From contig NC_091245.1 in the NCBI RefSeq assembly GCF_042477335.2, forward strand, positions 229,213,501-229,277,500: a stretch of 64,000 nucleotides of DNA. Direction: 5' to 3'. Origin of the DNA: Ovis canadensis (lineage: Eukaryota > Chordata > Mammalia > Artiodactyla > Bovidae). The position numbers and the translations under genes were made by a program. This document shows, one piece after another, positions 34,250 through 45,100 of the stretch (its first letter is position 1; every line of letters begins with the position of its first letter). The notes under the pieces are model-generated. The model was not told the origin of the DNA. It made no database searches and worked only from the letters and a program-made list of their open reading frames with translations.

Positions 34250-34552
34250 TATTTTCAAAATACATAACTGATAAAGGACCTTTATACAAAATATACAAAG
34301 AATTTTTAAAACTCAAGAATATAATTAACACTGTTGTATGTTATATATAAAAGAGTATAAATCCTAAGAATTCTCATCACAAGGAAAATTATTTTTTCCA
34401 TGCATTTAATTCTGAATCTACATGAAATAACGGTGTTCACTAAACTTACTGTGATAATCATTTCCTGATGTATATCATTATACTGAATACCTTAAACATA
34501 TATAATGCTGCATGTCAATTATATCTCAATAAAACTGGAAAAAAAAAAACAA
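34250..34552 (+). mobile_element. L1 3' UTR remnant
   Basis: 'caagaatataattaacactg', 'atcattatactgaatacct', 'atgtcaattatatctcaata' plus A-run. Confidence 0.7.
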
Positions 34553-34559
34553 TTTAAAA

Positions 34560-34925
34560 ATGGGCCGCCAAAGACAAATATCATATGATATCCTTTATAT
34601 GTGGAATCTAAAACAAAAATGATACAAGTAAACTTACATACAAAACAGAAATAAACCCACAGACATAAAAAACAAACTAATGGTTATCAAAGAGGACGGG
34701 GGATAAATTAAGTGTTTGGGGTTAATATATACACACACTACAGTATCTAAAATTGATAACCAAAAAGGACCTATTGTATAGTACAAGGAAGTATACTCAA
34801 TATTTTGTAATAACCTACAAGGGGAAAAAATTCTGAAAAAAAGATACATATGTGTATATAACTGAATCACTTTGTTGTACACCTGAAATGCACACACTGT
34901 AAATAAACTATACTTTCATTAAAAA
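34560..34925 (+). mobile_element. Ruminant L1 3' end
   Basis: 'catatgatatcctttatatg', 'caaactaatggttatcaaag', 'ctattgtatagtacaagga', 'tttgttgtacacctgaaat'. Confidence 0.85.
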
Positions 34926-35690
34926 ATAGGCCAAAGATCTGAACAGACACCTCATCATATACAGAAGATATACCAGATGGCAAATAACCAGTATGAAAAG
35001 ACACTCATCATCCTTTTATCAACGGGGAATTGCAAATTACAACCATAAAATGCCACCATGCACCCATTAGAATAACTAAAATCCAAAAAGCGAACAAAAC
35101 CAAAATGCTGGCAAGGATGTAAAGCAGCAAGAACTCTCATACACTGCTAGTGGGAATGTAGAATGCCACTTTGAAAGTTTGGTAATCTCTTCCAAAGCTA
35201 AACACAGTGATACCATAACAGCCAGCAATCTTGCTCTTAGGTATTCATCCAATTGACTTGAAAACCTTTATCAACACAAAAACCTGCATACAAAAGTTTA
35301 TAGCAGATGTATTCATAATAACCAAAAGCTGGTAAATAAGATATTTTGACAGGCGAATGAATAAAGTATGGTACCTCTATACTAAGGAATATTATTCAAC
35401 AATAAAATACATGCACTAACAAGGCACAAAAGACAGAATAACATTAAAGACATATTGCTAAGTAAAGCCAGTATATAAAAGGCTATACATGATTGCAATT
35501 ACATGACACTCTGGAAAGGCTAAACTATACAGAGAGTAAAATGATTAGTGGCTGCCAAAGGTATCGGGTTCAGGATGAATAGGTGAAGTACAGAGGACTT
35601 TTAGAGCAGTAAAACTATTCTGCATCATACTATAATGGTGACTAGAAGACATTATGCATTTATAAAAACCCATAAAACTTTATAGCACAA
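34926..35690 (+). mobile_element. L1 3' region remnant
   Basis: 'ggccaaagatctgaacagac', 'tgctggcaaggatgtaaagc', 'actgctagtgggaatgtaga', 'atactaaggaatattattca'. Confidence 0.85.
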
Positions 35691-35808
35691 AATGAACCTT
35701 AATCTAAGAAAATTTTCTAAAATCATTTAGGAAGTCAGGGGATTAAATGCAGACTGTGACAAGAGATTCTACCTGAATTACCAATATACAGAAACTTCAC
35801 TGAAGATG

Positions 35809-36026
35809 CGTTGTGTGTTCAGTCCCATGTCCATCTCTTTGCAACCCCATGGACTGTAGCCCACCAGGCTCCTCTGTCCATGGGATTCTCCAGGCAAGAA
35901 CACTGGAGTGGGTTGCCATTTCCTACTCCAGGGGATTGTCCCAACCCAGGGTCTGACACTGAGTCTCTTGCATCTCCTGTGTTGGCAGGCAGATTCTTTA
36001 CCACTGGGTGAGCCACCTGGGAAGCC
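35809..36026 (-). mobile_element. Bov-tA SINE
   Basis: 'ctttgcaaccccatggactg', 'ctcctctgtccatgggatt', 'gagtgggttgccatttccta', head complement 'gagccacctgggaagcct'. Confidence 0.92.
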
Positions 36027-36445
36027 TATACATGTATACCGGAATTGAGTAATTAGATAAATGAATGGCAGACGAGAGAACCAGAGTTTTAGGGTTTGTT
36101 TTTTTTTTTACTGTTGGAGTGGGAGTTTACAGATAAACAATGGAAGTCAGACGGATCCATGAGGTAAAGAATTAAAAGCTGGAGATAATATGAACTCATA
36201 TTTAGCTTAATACAGATATAAATAAGTATAAATATTAATACATAGGTTACTATAAAAGCATTTTTTTCAGTCACTCAAGGCCTGAAAGAAATGATACCCA
36301 GTAGCAACAAGCATACCTTGTGCCTATATACTGACTGGCCTTTAAAACCATTCTCCAATATATGGAACCAGTATTTCTTGGCAAAATGGCTGATTCTAAA
36401 GCAGTAAATGTACAAAATGAGTCTGCAGCACCATAATTATGGTGA

Positions 36446-36540
36446 CAGAGAAGGGGAATGTGAAGGGGGAGGGAGACAAGGAATGGGGAAAGGAGAAGTA
36501 GAGACAGGGAAGGAGAAGAAAGGAGAGGAAAAGGAAAAAA
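36446..36540 (+). repeat. GA-rich polypurine tract
   Basis: About 95 bp almost wholly A and G on the plus strand with only a few T or C. May form triplex DNA; no function shown. Confidence 0.85.
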
Positions 36541-36617
36541 ACCACATATATAAGCCCAATGGGGTTGTGTCAAAGGAAGACCAATCAAAAGAGCTACAAA
36601 CAGCTGAAGCTAGAACA

Positions 36618-36806
36618 TGGTGGGGTCGCTAAGAGTTGGACACGACTGAGCAACTTCACTTTTCACTTTCATGCACTGGAGAAGGAAATGGCAACCCACT
36701 CCAGTGTTCTTGCCTGGAGAATCCCAGGGACGGGGGAGCCTGGTGGGCTGCCGTCTATGGGATCGCAGAGTCGGACACGACTGAAGCAACTTAGTAGCAG
36801 CAGAAC
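36618..36806 (+). mobile_element. Bov-A2 SINE, 5'-truncated
   Basis: Tail of one BovA monomer ('gagttggacacgactgagc', 'cacttttcactttcatgc') joined to a second ('ggagaaggaaatggcaaccc', 'ggtgggctgccgtctatggg'). Confidence 0.92.
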
Positions 36807-37042
36807 AACTCAAACAGCAAAGAACAGTAGTATTAGCTAATAACCTCAATATAAACTAAGTACTTATGAGTCCATGTTGCACAAAACAAATGACTGATCT
36901 AGTACAGATGTCCCTGGGAATCTGCAAAGGATTAGTTCCAGGACACCCCAGAGGCTCCAAAATACAAGGATAAAGGGCATAATATTTGCACATTGCTTAA
37001 AATCATTTCTAGATTTATTTAAAATACTTAATACAATGTAAA

Positions 37043-37235
37043 GTGAAGGTGTTAGTCACTCAGTCATGTCCAACTCTTTGCGACCCCATGAACTATGGCC
37101 CACTGGGCTCCTCCTTCCACAGATTTTTCCAGGCAAGAACACTGGAGTGGGTTGCCATTTCCTTCTCCAGATCTTCCTGATCCAGGGATCAAACCTGGTT
37201 TAGACTCTTTACCATCTGAGCCACCAGTGAAGCCC
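37043..37235 (-). mobile_element. Bov-tA SINE with 13-bp TSD
   Basis: Antisense copy with a small internal deletion. TSD aatacaatgtaaa at 37030-37042 and 37236-37248, both perfect. Confidence 0.95.
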
Positions 37236-37269
37236 AATACAATGTAAATGCTATATAAATCACTGTAAC

Positions 37270-38185
37270 TTTTCCCCAAATATTTTTTTACGAAATTTTT
37301 TAAAAGTGAAGTTTAGTTGATTTACAATGAAACACTATACTGAAGGGAAAAACAGAATGGTTGTATGGATACAGAATGACCTTAAGTTTATAGATTGTTT
37401 ACCCTCATTGCTGACTTGGAGCTATGCTCAGTGCCACTGATCAACAGCACAAGAGTATTGTATTGCATATTTCTAGCCCCACAAAAGATCAAAATTCGAA
37501 ACAGTTTCTACTGGATACACATCATTTTCACACCATCATAAAGTTGAACAATTCTAAATTGAACCATCATAAATCAGTGACCATCTGTACAAGTAGAATT
37601 GCTACAGAAACACAGTGACTGTCAAACCTACTTCTAATAAGTTTGAAATATTATAGATCTTGTTTTACCGGAAGGAATCCTCCAACATGCCTCTTACCAA
37701 GGCAGTAAGGCAGCTATTTCAAAATGTATCAAACTGATTATTCTCCTTAAACTACTTTTAAGTACAGAGAGATAGTGAGACTGATTTCTTGCTTTCATCA
37801 AGGCTCACCACCTTACTGCTCAAGTTAGTTTAACATGTGACAGAATTGATAAACTGAGAATGAACAGCCTACATCTGTGCTTTTTATGACACCATTTCCT
37901 GATTCCTTAATTCCTAGGATGACTCAACTGAGGCTGACCCATTTTTAAGTAAATTGGTCTATTTTTAGGAAAATTTGCCCCTATCATGAAAACAAGCCAA
38001 AAGCAGACTGCACAAAGGCCCTGAATAAGGGAAACCCAAAACTTGCTCAAAGAGTTACATTATCGGCATCCATGAATAAAATCAAATATATAGAGAACAT
38101 GTGAAAAGCACACAGGAGCCAGACTGACGGCACACCCACTAGCCAATTACAGGACGTGAACATCAAAAGAAAAAGTTAACTCAAC
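37270..38185. other. Intergenic, nothing firm
   Basis: A short 'agtttagttgatttacaatg' near 37310 recalls an L1 3' end; the rest is unrecognised AT-rich sequence. Confidence 0.4.
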
Positions 38186-38462
38186 AAAAAGAAAATAAAC
38201 AATCTGATTTTTAAAAGTAGGCAAAGGTTTTGAACAGCGATTTTATCAGTTGAAAATATACATATAACAAGTAAGCATATGAAAAGATGCTCAACATAAT
38301 AAGCCATTTTGTGTGTCTGTGTGTGCCTGCTCAGTCATATCCAACTCTGCGACTCCATCAGGAAAATACAAAGCACACTATTTACTATCTATCAAAATGG
38401 TTAAAAAAAAAAGACATCAAGTGGTAGTGAGGATACACAGTAACTGAGATGCTGACACACTG
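38186..38462 (+). mobile_element. L1 3' region remnant
   Basis: 'atgaaaagatgctcaacata', 'aaaaagacatcaagtggtag', 'tgagatgctgacacactgct'. Contains a ~38-bp antisense Bov-A tail at 38324-38361. Confidence 0.7.
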
Positions 38463-38473
38463 CTGGTGGGAAA

Positions 38474-38686
38474 GCATGTGTGACTGCTCAAGTCCCTTCA
38501 GTCATGTGACCCCAAGGACTATAGCCCACCAGGTTCCTCTGTCCACGGGGATTCTCCAGGCAAGAATCCTGGAGTGGGTTGCTTTTCCCTTTGCCAGAGG
38601 ATCTTCCCAACCCAGGGATCGAACCCACAGCTCCTGCACCTTCTGCAGTACAGATGAACTCTTTACTTCTGAACCACCAGGGAGGC
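38474..38686 (-). mobile_element. Bov-tA SINE with 11-bp TSD
   Basis: TSD ctggtgggaaa at 38463-38473 and 38687-38697. Inserted into L1 at the 'cactgctggtgggaa' site. Confidence 0.94.
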
Positions 38687-38697
38687 CTGGTGGGAAA

Positions 38698-39189
38698 CTT
38701 TCAAAAAGGCACAAATCAACTGGAAAACAGTTAAATACACAATACTATAAAGATCCAACAATCAGATCCCTAGTTATTTGTCCCAGTAAAATGAAAACCT
38801 ATACAAAAATGTTCACAAGAGCTTTACTCCTAATCATCAAAACCTGGAAATTCAAATGTGTCTCAACAGGGGAATGGATAAACTGTGGTACAACCAATTT
38901 AACAGTATTCAAAATAAAAAGTAACAAACTCTTGATATATACCACACCTTAGTCAAATCTCAACTGCACCATGCTATCTGAAAAGAAGCAGACTTAAGTG
39001 GCTACATACTGTATGATTTCATATTACATATTTTGGAAAAAGCAAACCCTAAGGTTAAAAAACAGACTGAAAGTTGGCAAGGGTGAAGGATAGGTGAGCA
39101 GTTTGAAAACAAAGGGGTAGGGTAGCAAAGGGAATTCAGGGGAGCTGGGGAGGATGACAGGCTTTTTTTTTTAATTGTAGTGGCAATTA
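38698..39189 (+). mobile_element. L1 3' region, continued
   Basis: 'aatgttcacaagagctttac', 'ggggaatggataaactgtgg', 'agtggctacatactgtatga'. Runs into the tandem duplication at 39190. Confidence 0.75.
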
Positions 39190-39360
39190 TAAGGATCTAC
39201 ACATGCTAAAATTCAAAGAACTGTAAATCAAAACATATGCTTTACCATTTAAAAATTAATGAGTTTAAAAAGAAAAATCAAGTTAAAATAACACCTGCAA
39301 AGGATAAAGTCTTTTAATCCCTTCAAACAGAAAACCAACTTAAAATAACCCAAAGTCTGA
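39190..39360 (+). repeat. 171-bp tandem duplication, unit 1
   Basis: Starts 'aaggatctacacatgctaaa' and ends 'aataacccaaagtctgat'. L1 3'-UTR-like sequence, near-identical to unit 2. Confidence 0.9.
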
Positions 39361-39528
39361 TAAGGATTTATACATGTTAAAATTCAAAGAACTGTAAATC
39401 AAAGTATATGCTTTACCATTTAAAAATTAATGAATTTTTTAAAAATCAAGTTAAAATAACAACTGCAAAGGATCAAGTATTTTAATCCCTTCAAAGAGAA
39501 AACCAACTTAAAATAACCCAAGGTCTGA
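39361..39528 (+). repeat. 171-bp tandem duplication, unit 2
   Basis: Starts 'aaggatttatacatgttaaa' and ends 'aataacccaaggtctga'. Differs from unit 1 by scattered substitutions and a few small indels. Confidence 0.9.
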
Positions 39529-39579
39529 AAACACCTGGGCTAATCAACACCATACATTTCCTGATGCAGTGCAATGAGA

Positions 39580-40115
39580 ATTGACCACTATATCTCGGGT
39601 AATCCTGCTAAAAGAGCTTAACATAACTGTGAGGAAATATCAGACAAGGCTAAATTGAGGCATTCTGCAAAAACAACTGGTTTGGACTCCTCAAAAATGC
39701 CAATTACACCTTTAAAAAAACTCAGGAACAGGTTCAGATCAAAAAAGTCCAGTAAGAGAACTCCACACAACACAATCTTAGATAAGGACTTTATTATAGA
39801 CTGGATAACTGACAAAATTTCAGTGTGGTCCACTGATTAGATAACAATATTGTGTCAATGTTAATTCTCTGATATTGATTATTGCACTGTGATTATATAA
39901 GAAAATTCCTTTCTTTGAAGAGGAAAAAAAAACAAGTATTTAGGGTGTTACTCATAAATGGCTCAGGAAAAAAAAAAAACATTTTAAAAGACAAAGAAAA
40001 AAAATAAGGTTGTGTTTACATTTGGCAAACCTGAGTGAAGGGTTTCCAGGAATTCTTTTCACTATTCTGCAACTTTTGTCTGAAATTATCTCAAAATTCA
40101 ATTATTTTTTTAAAT
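39580..40115 (+). mobile_element. L1M 3' UTR remnant
   Basis: 'agactggataactgacaaaa', 'attgcactgtgattatataa', 'actattctgcaacttttgtc', 'gaaattatctcaaaattc' follow a common old L1 3' end. The opposed 61-aa and 71-aa ORFs are chance. Confidence 0.65.
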
Positions 40116-40807
40116 AAACATCCTTCAGGCTAAAAATAACAGATCAAGTTATCTAAAGGTAAGAATCACCATGAACACATTTAATAAAATTAAGAGTCAC
40201 GGGAATGCTCTTAGTACTTACTTCAAAACTGACCAGAGATTGGTGTCCCAGCACAAAGCCTGGAATTCTGGGTTCTACTGTGGCAAGGAACTAGCTTGAC
40301 GCTGTTAACCATCTTAACTACTGAAGCAACTCTCTCCCCTTGACTGCTTCCCTGTTCATCAAGGGCCTTTTGCCTATAAAATAAGTGACTTGACATGCAG
40401 ATCTAGCTATAAAAAAATAATCATATTGCCTTAGAAATTATTCATATTTATAAACTGGGTTATAAACCAGGTTTCTGTGTTTCTGATTAATACCAGCACT
40501 TCTCAAATTATATCAACTCTGGGACATCAACAAGAGTATTTTGGGACCCATAAGCCTGGGAACTATCTTCTAAAATGGCAGATTCAGCAAGGCAGTGTAA
40601 CTGTGCACACTCTTGGCTAACATCTTTGCTTTTAGCTATATTCCCTCATCTTGTCACAGCCTTCTTTCAACCAACAGATTTCATTACTCATAAAGACACA
40701 ACATCAAAACAAGTAAGAAACACTAACTCTATCTCAGAAAACTGCAAGAAACTAAAATATGACACAAACATAATCACTTCAAGGACACAAAAAAGGGGGA
40801 GATTGTT
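40116..40807. other. Region just downstream of NMD3, nothing recognised
   Basis: No repeat identified; 86-aa plus ORF 40575-40835 has no motif. May be read-through sequence past the NMD3 poly(A) site. Confidence 0.4.
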
Positions 40808-40813
40808 TTTATT
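40808..40813 (-). promoter_or_regulatory. Candidate poly(A) signal AATAAA, distal
   Basis: A second minus-strand AATAAA about 110 nt beyond the first. Either or both could end NMD3 mRNA. Confidence 0.4.
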
Positions 40814-40894
40814 TTCATGCTTTTTGAAGTCCTGACATAGAAGAGATACAGACAGACCACAGGTAAAAATTTTAAATATGCGGACAGAAAAGAA

Positions 40895-42035
40895 GTCACT
40901 TTAGAAAGAACAAGGCTTTATTCATAACTTCAGGATTAAGGAGTCAAATCTTAAATAGGAAAGTGTTCCATTCAGCACTTACTCGGTTTCCTTATTTAGT
41001 GATGTATATAGAATTTATGAGTTGGCTCTTAGTTCTGGCATGCTCAGTTATCTTACTTATAGAAATAGGATCTTAAAACTTCATTTTCGGAACACTTTAA
41101 AAACCAAACCAATGCTTTCCCTTCAAGGATATGAAAGGTATTTCCTATTTAAATCTGATTCATGGTTTTATAAAGCAAGAAGATCACTTATATTATTTCA
41201 TCATCCATATGCTGGATTCTACCATTCTTTTTGATGGTGATGTGTTCAATGAAACAAACTTATAAAGACAGAATTCCTTCTCAATTTGTAAACCAAAATT
41301 TTAAAAGCAAAACCCTTGTAGAGACAGGAAGACATTTTTATAACATAAGCAGCTACAATCCAAAACAATTAAGGGATAAATTATTATTTAACCTTTCAAT
41401 ACTGTTTGCTATATAATTTGTTAATAGTTTAAATATACCTTCTTCTGCAACAAAAAGATTATCCCCAGCTTAACAGCTTTTGAAGATGTAAATATTATAA
41501 ATAAAAAAGGCAACTTTCCTACTGAATGTCCAATTATAAACTGAACCCCCAATTTTCCTATCCCAAGGATATAAAAATGATCTAAAGTAGATTAAAGTGC
41601 CCTATAAGTTCATACTAAAAATGACTTTTCATATGCTCTTCTACTAAACCAATCAATATAAAAAGAATGTAAAAGCATGTTTAGTGCTTGAAGGTTCAGG
41701 TAACCTCCAAGGAATCACAACTCGCAAGCTTTTAAAGCCAGAGCTATACAATATATGAAAATACTAATGTCTCATAAAAAAGGCAAGCCAATAAACTTCT
41801 ATTTGTTAATGGCCTAAATTTCAGTAATAATTCCATTCTCCATAATTTTTTATCTAAAACTTCAAAGCCATCAACTTTTTAGTTCTTCAAGTGAGCAACT
41901 GAAATAGTTGCATTTACTCAGGTTTAAAACTAAATTTCTCTTCTCTCAATGTGAAGGCATAGACAGAACAGACAGTGAAAGTATTCTGTCCAACATCCTG
42001 ACCCTACAGATGTGGAAACCACATATAACGTGTTC
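40895..42035 (-). other. NMD3: NMD3 3' untranslated region (inferred extent)
   Basis: AT-rich sequence after the NMD3 stop, without any repeat I recognise, which suits a real 3' UTR. The first AATAAA on the minus strand is at 40922-40917, giving a UTR of about 1.1 kb if used. The end is inferred from this signal only; ORFs in this span are chance. Confidence 0.7.
40917..40922 (-). promoter_or_regulatory. Candidate poly(A) signal AATAAA, proximal
   Basis: TTTATT on the plus strand, read as AATAAA in the NMD3 transcript, about 1.1 kb after the stop. It is the only canonical hexamer I found between the stop and this point. Confidence 0.6.
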
Positions 42036-42166
42036 TCAGGTCATCATCGATTCACCCTCACCACCAGTGGCATCTTGAGAAATGTGAAGGTCTTCAAGCA
42101 TCTCAGCCAGACTAACTCGAGGTGCTCCTTCATCATCTGTGTCACTTTCCACAGGAATGGTTGAAT
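42036..42166 (-). CDS. NMD3: NMD3 terminal coding exon with nuclear export signal (~res. 461-503)
   Basis: 131 nt: completes Asp, then [16 protein letters not shown], then [11 protein letters not shown], ending GGEGESMMT and TGA at 42038-42036. [10 protein letters not shown] is a classical leucine-rich, CRM1-type export signal, at ~480-489 in human numbering. The acceptor TTGTCATAG is modest. The exon continues into the 3' UTR. Confidence 0.97.
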
Positions 42167-45100
42167 CTATGACAAAATATAAAGAGAACTTCAAATACAT
42201 ACAAATATGGAAATACACAAATACTTGCCCTCCCCATCATTACTACTATTTAACCATATTATATCTGTAGCACTTATATCACATCCAGAGCAGGCACTTA
42301 AATATGCATTGAATGACTAAACTTGCATAAATGTATGAATAACTACCTATTTGCATAGGGGACAGCAAATTGAGGGATCATGCTAGGATGCAAATTATAT
42401 AAATGTAGCAAAGTAAACAATATTTTACTGTTGCGAAAGTTTGGGACTTTTTTTAGGGGGAAGATGGGTAAATGTTGAGTAGTTTTAGAACATACAATAA
42501 AAGTCATTTATGGAATCGAAGTTTAAGATATCAAGATATTCATACTGCAGTAATTATTTATTTACAGAAGATACAACTTAAATACTCCTTATTCACCAAC
42601 CTCTATAAATGTTCACATTTTTTCTAATTGCTTCATCTTCTTCAAGATCTTCAAGGAAATCCTGGTATTGCCTACAGAAGGAAAAAGAAACATTTAAGTA
42701 TCTCTCCTTTACCAAAAAGTATGAAGTTAATGTCTTCTTCATTTTCAGTATTACAAGGTTAAGTGTGTTCCAAGTATTAAAATTTTTAAAAATAATAACT
42801 GAAGGTCAAATATGGATCTTAAATAAGTACTGACAGGTTTTGAAAAATATTTTCCTTCAAAATTACCTGATTAATAATAAACAATACACACTTGAATATA
42901 AGTGAAAGTTAGTCATGTCTAACTCTTTGTGACTCCAATCACTATACAGGCCATGAAATTCTCCAGGCCAGAATACTGGAGTGGGTAGCCATTCTCTTCT
43001 GCAGATATTCCCAATCCAGGGATCGAACCCAGGTCTCCCATATTCCAGGTAGATTCTTCACCAGCTAAGCCACAAGGGAAGCCCAAGAATACTGGAGTAG
43101 GTAGCCTGTCCCTTCTCCAGCAGATCTTCCTGACCCAGGAATCAACCAGGGTCTTCTGTATTGCATGCAGATTCTTTACCAACTAAACTATCAGGGAAGC
43201 CACACTTGAATATAAGGGGACATTAAATATAAGGCAATGAGAAGACCCCTTCATACTTTACCCTCTCCCCCAAAAAATGTATAGTCAAGTTGAAACACAA
43301 CCATTTTTAAGATTATAGATGAAAGTCAAATATGTACTTAAAATATTTACTTAACATTATATATTTATACATACATACTTATTTTAAATTACATTATGAG
43401 ACTATATTTTATAAATACTGCTATCTCCCACTCACATTTCAAGACACAACTTTATTTAAACGTTTCATTTTCGTAGATACCAATATTATCAATGTCATCA
43501 TTAAGGCCACTCTTTCAATCATACAATAAATTTTTCTACAACACAGCATCTTCATTTCTCCTTAAATTAAAAACCAGCATATTTGGTATCAAAGAGCTGT
43601 TTTCTTTCACACTAAGTCATAAGTACTCATTTGCTCTCTGTGATATCCACAAGGTTATCATTATACCTTGTGGATTACACTCTGGACCCACAAGAACTCA
43701 TTATATTTTCAAATGAATCATCCATAACAACATTGCAATCATCAGGTCACAAATCAGGAAAAAATAACTAGATCTGTGGTAAAGGTTATTATATCTGTTC
43801 ATCCTGATCCAAACAACATATTGATAAGAAAACAAAATTAATAATGAGTGCAAGAAGCAACCATGTGGTAACTATTTCTTGATGATATAAAAACCATAAA
43901 GATTTATCAAAAGGATTAAAGACAACATAAAAAGTATATATGAAGTGGGACCTTTCATCGTCTGTATCCACGTTTTCTCTATCTCTTGCAAGCTCTTTCA
44001 GTTTCCAGTTCCTACGACGCTGACGTTTGCTACGGTCATAGCTCTTCTTGATTAATACCTAAAGAAATATTTGCAAAATTACAAAAAATGGGAACTAAGT
44101 AACAAGACCTCAAAAACCAATAAAATTTTTTAAATGAAAAGTTATGGGAATGTCAGAAAGACCGCCAACTGATGATAGCGGTTATACCTCAAAGGAAAGG
44201 AGTAGAGATTAAGAAGCAGTGTCAGAACTTTCAACATTTTTATTAATGCACTTAATAATTTATGAGAATGCATTTAGCCTTATGTGTATAACTGCTAAAT
44301 TTACTAACTGAAATCTTCCAGTGACTGAGACTTTTTTATATCAAAAATTTCATGTTTCTGGTGGTTTTTTCCTTCTATTACATCAAAGTTCAGTTTTCCG
44401 CTACCATTCATGTAAGTCATTCTGAAACATTATCAAAGGAAGACAATTTTTCTCCCTCATATTCTTAGTGACAAATACTTATAGGCTACATATATATATT
44501 CACAACTATATGTCCTAGAACAATTTAATAAAGTGGGGATAAAATAATTTCACAAATTCTTGTAAGACCATTTTAATCTTCTCTTTATGACCTCTTTGAG
44601 AAATACCAATTTAGACTTACACCTAAACCATGTTTCTATTTCCTAATTTATTAATTAATAAAAGCACAATTGGGTGATGAGGAGGGGAGTCCTTCTTATG
44701 CCATGACTTGATTTCTGCCCACAGCTAAAGAGATTAATATTTATTTTAAAACATTAAGTTAAGCAAGCAGGAGACAGCCTTTCACATTTCACATTCACTG
44801 TTGCTCCTGATTCTTATAAACTCATGTTAAAAATTACCATTTTTTTTCCCAGAAGTAATATCCTTTCTCTTAAGACTTAATATTGTGGAGATTATTTTCA
44901 ACTAATAATTATATTCAAACCTGAATCATGGTGTTAACTTTAAATGCCTTCTTAACAATACATGAGGGACTTTCCTGGCAGTGGTTAAGACTCCACACTT
45001 CCACTGTAGGAAGCATGGGCTCGATCACCAGTCAGGGAACTAATAATAAGAAGATCTATCTGAGCTTCCACCAAAAAAATGAAGAAAAAAGGCATGAAAT

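Noticed and set aside
38449..38952. 167-aa plus-strand ORF
   Set aside because: SINE complement joined to L1 sequence across a TSD.
1..40800. SPTSSB, which follows NMD3 in human
   Set aside because: No SPTSSB-like coding exon was seen; in human it lies tens of kilobases further on, so it is probably outside the window.
42036..42218. 60-aa minus ORF as a complete small protein
   Set aside because: Its first 17 residues are intron translation; the rest is the last NMD3 exon.
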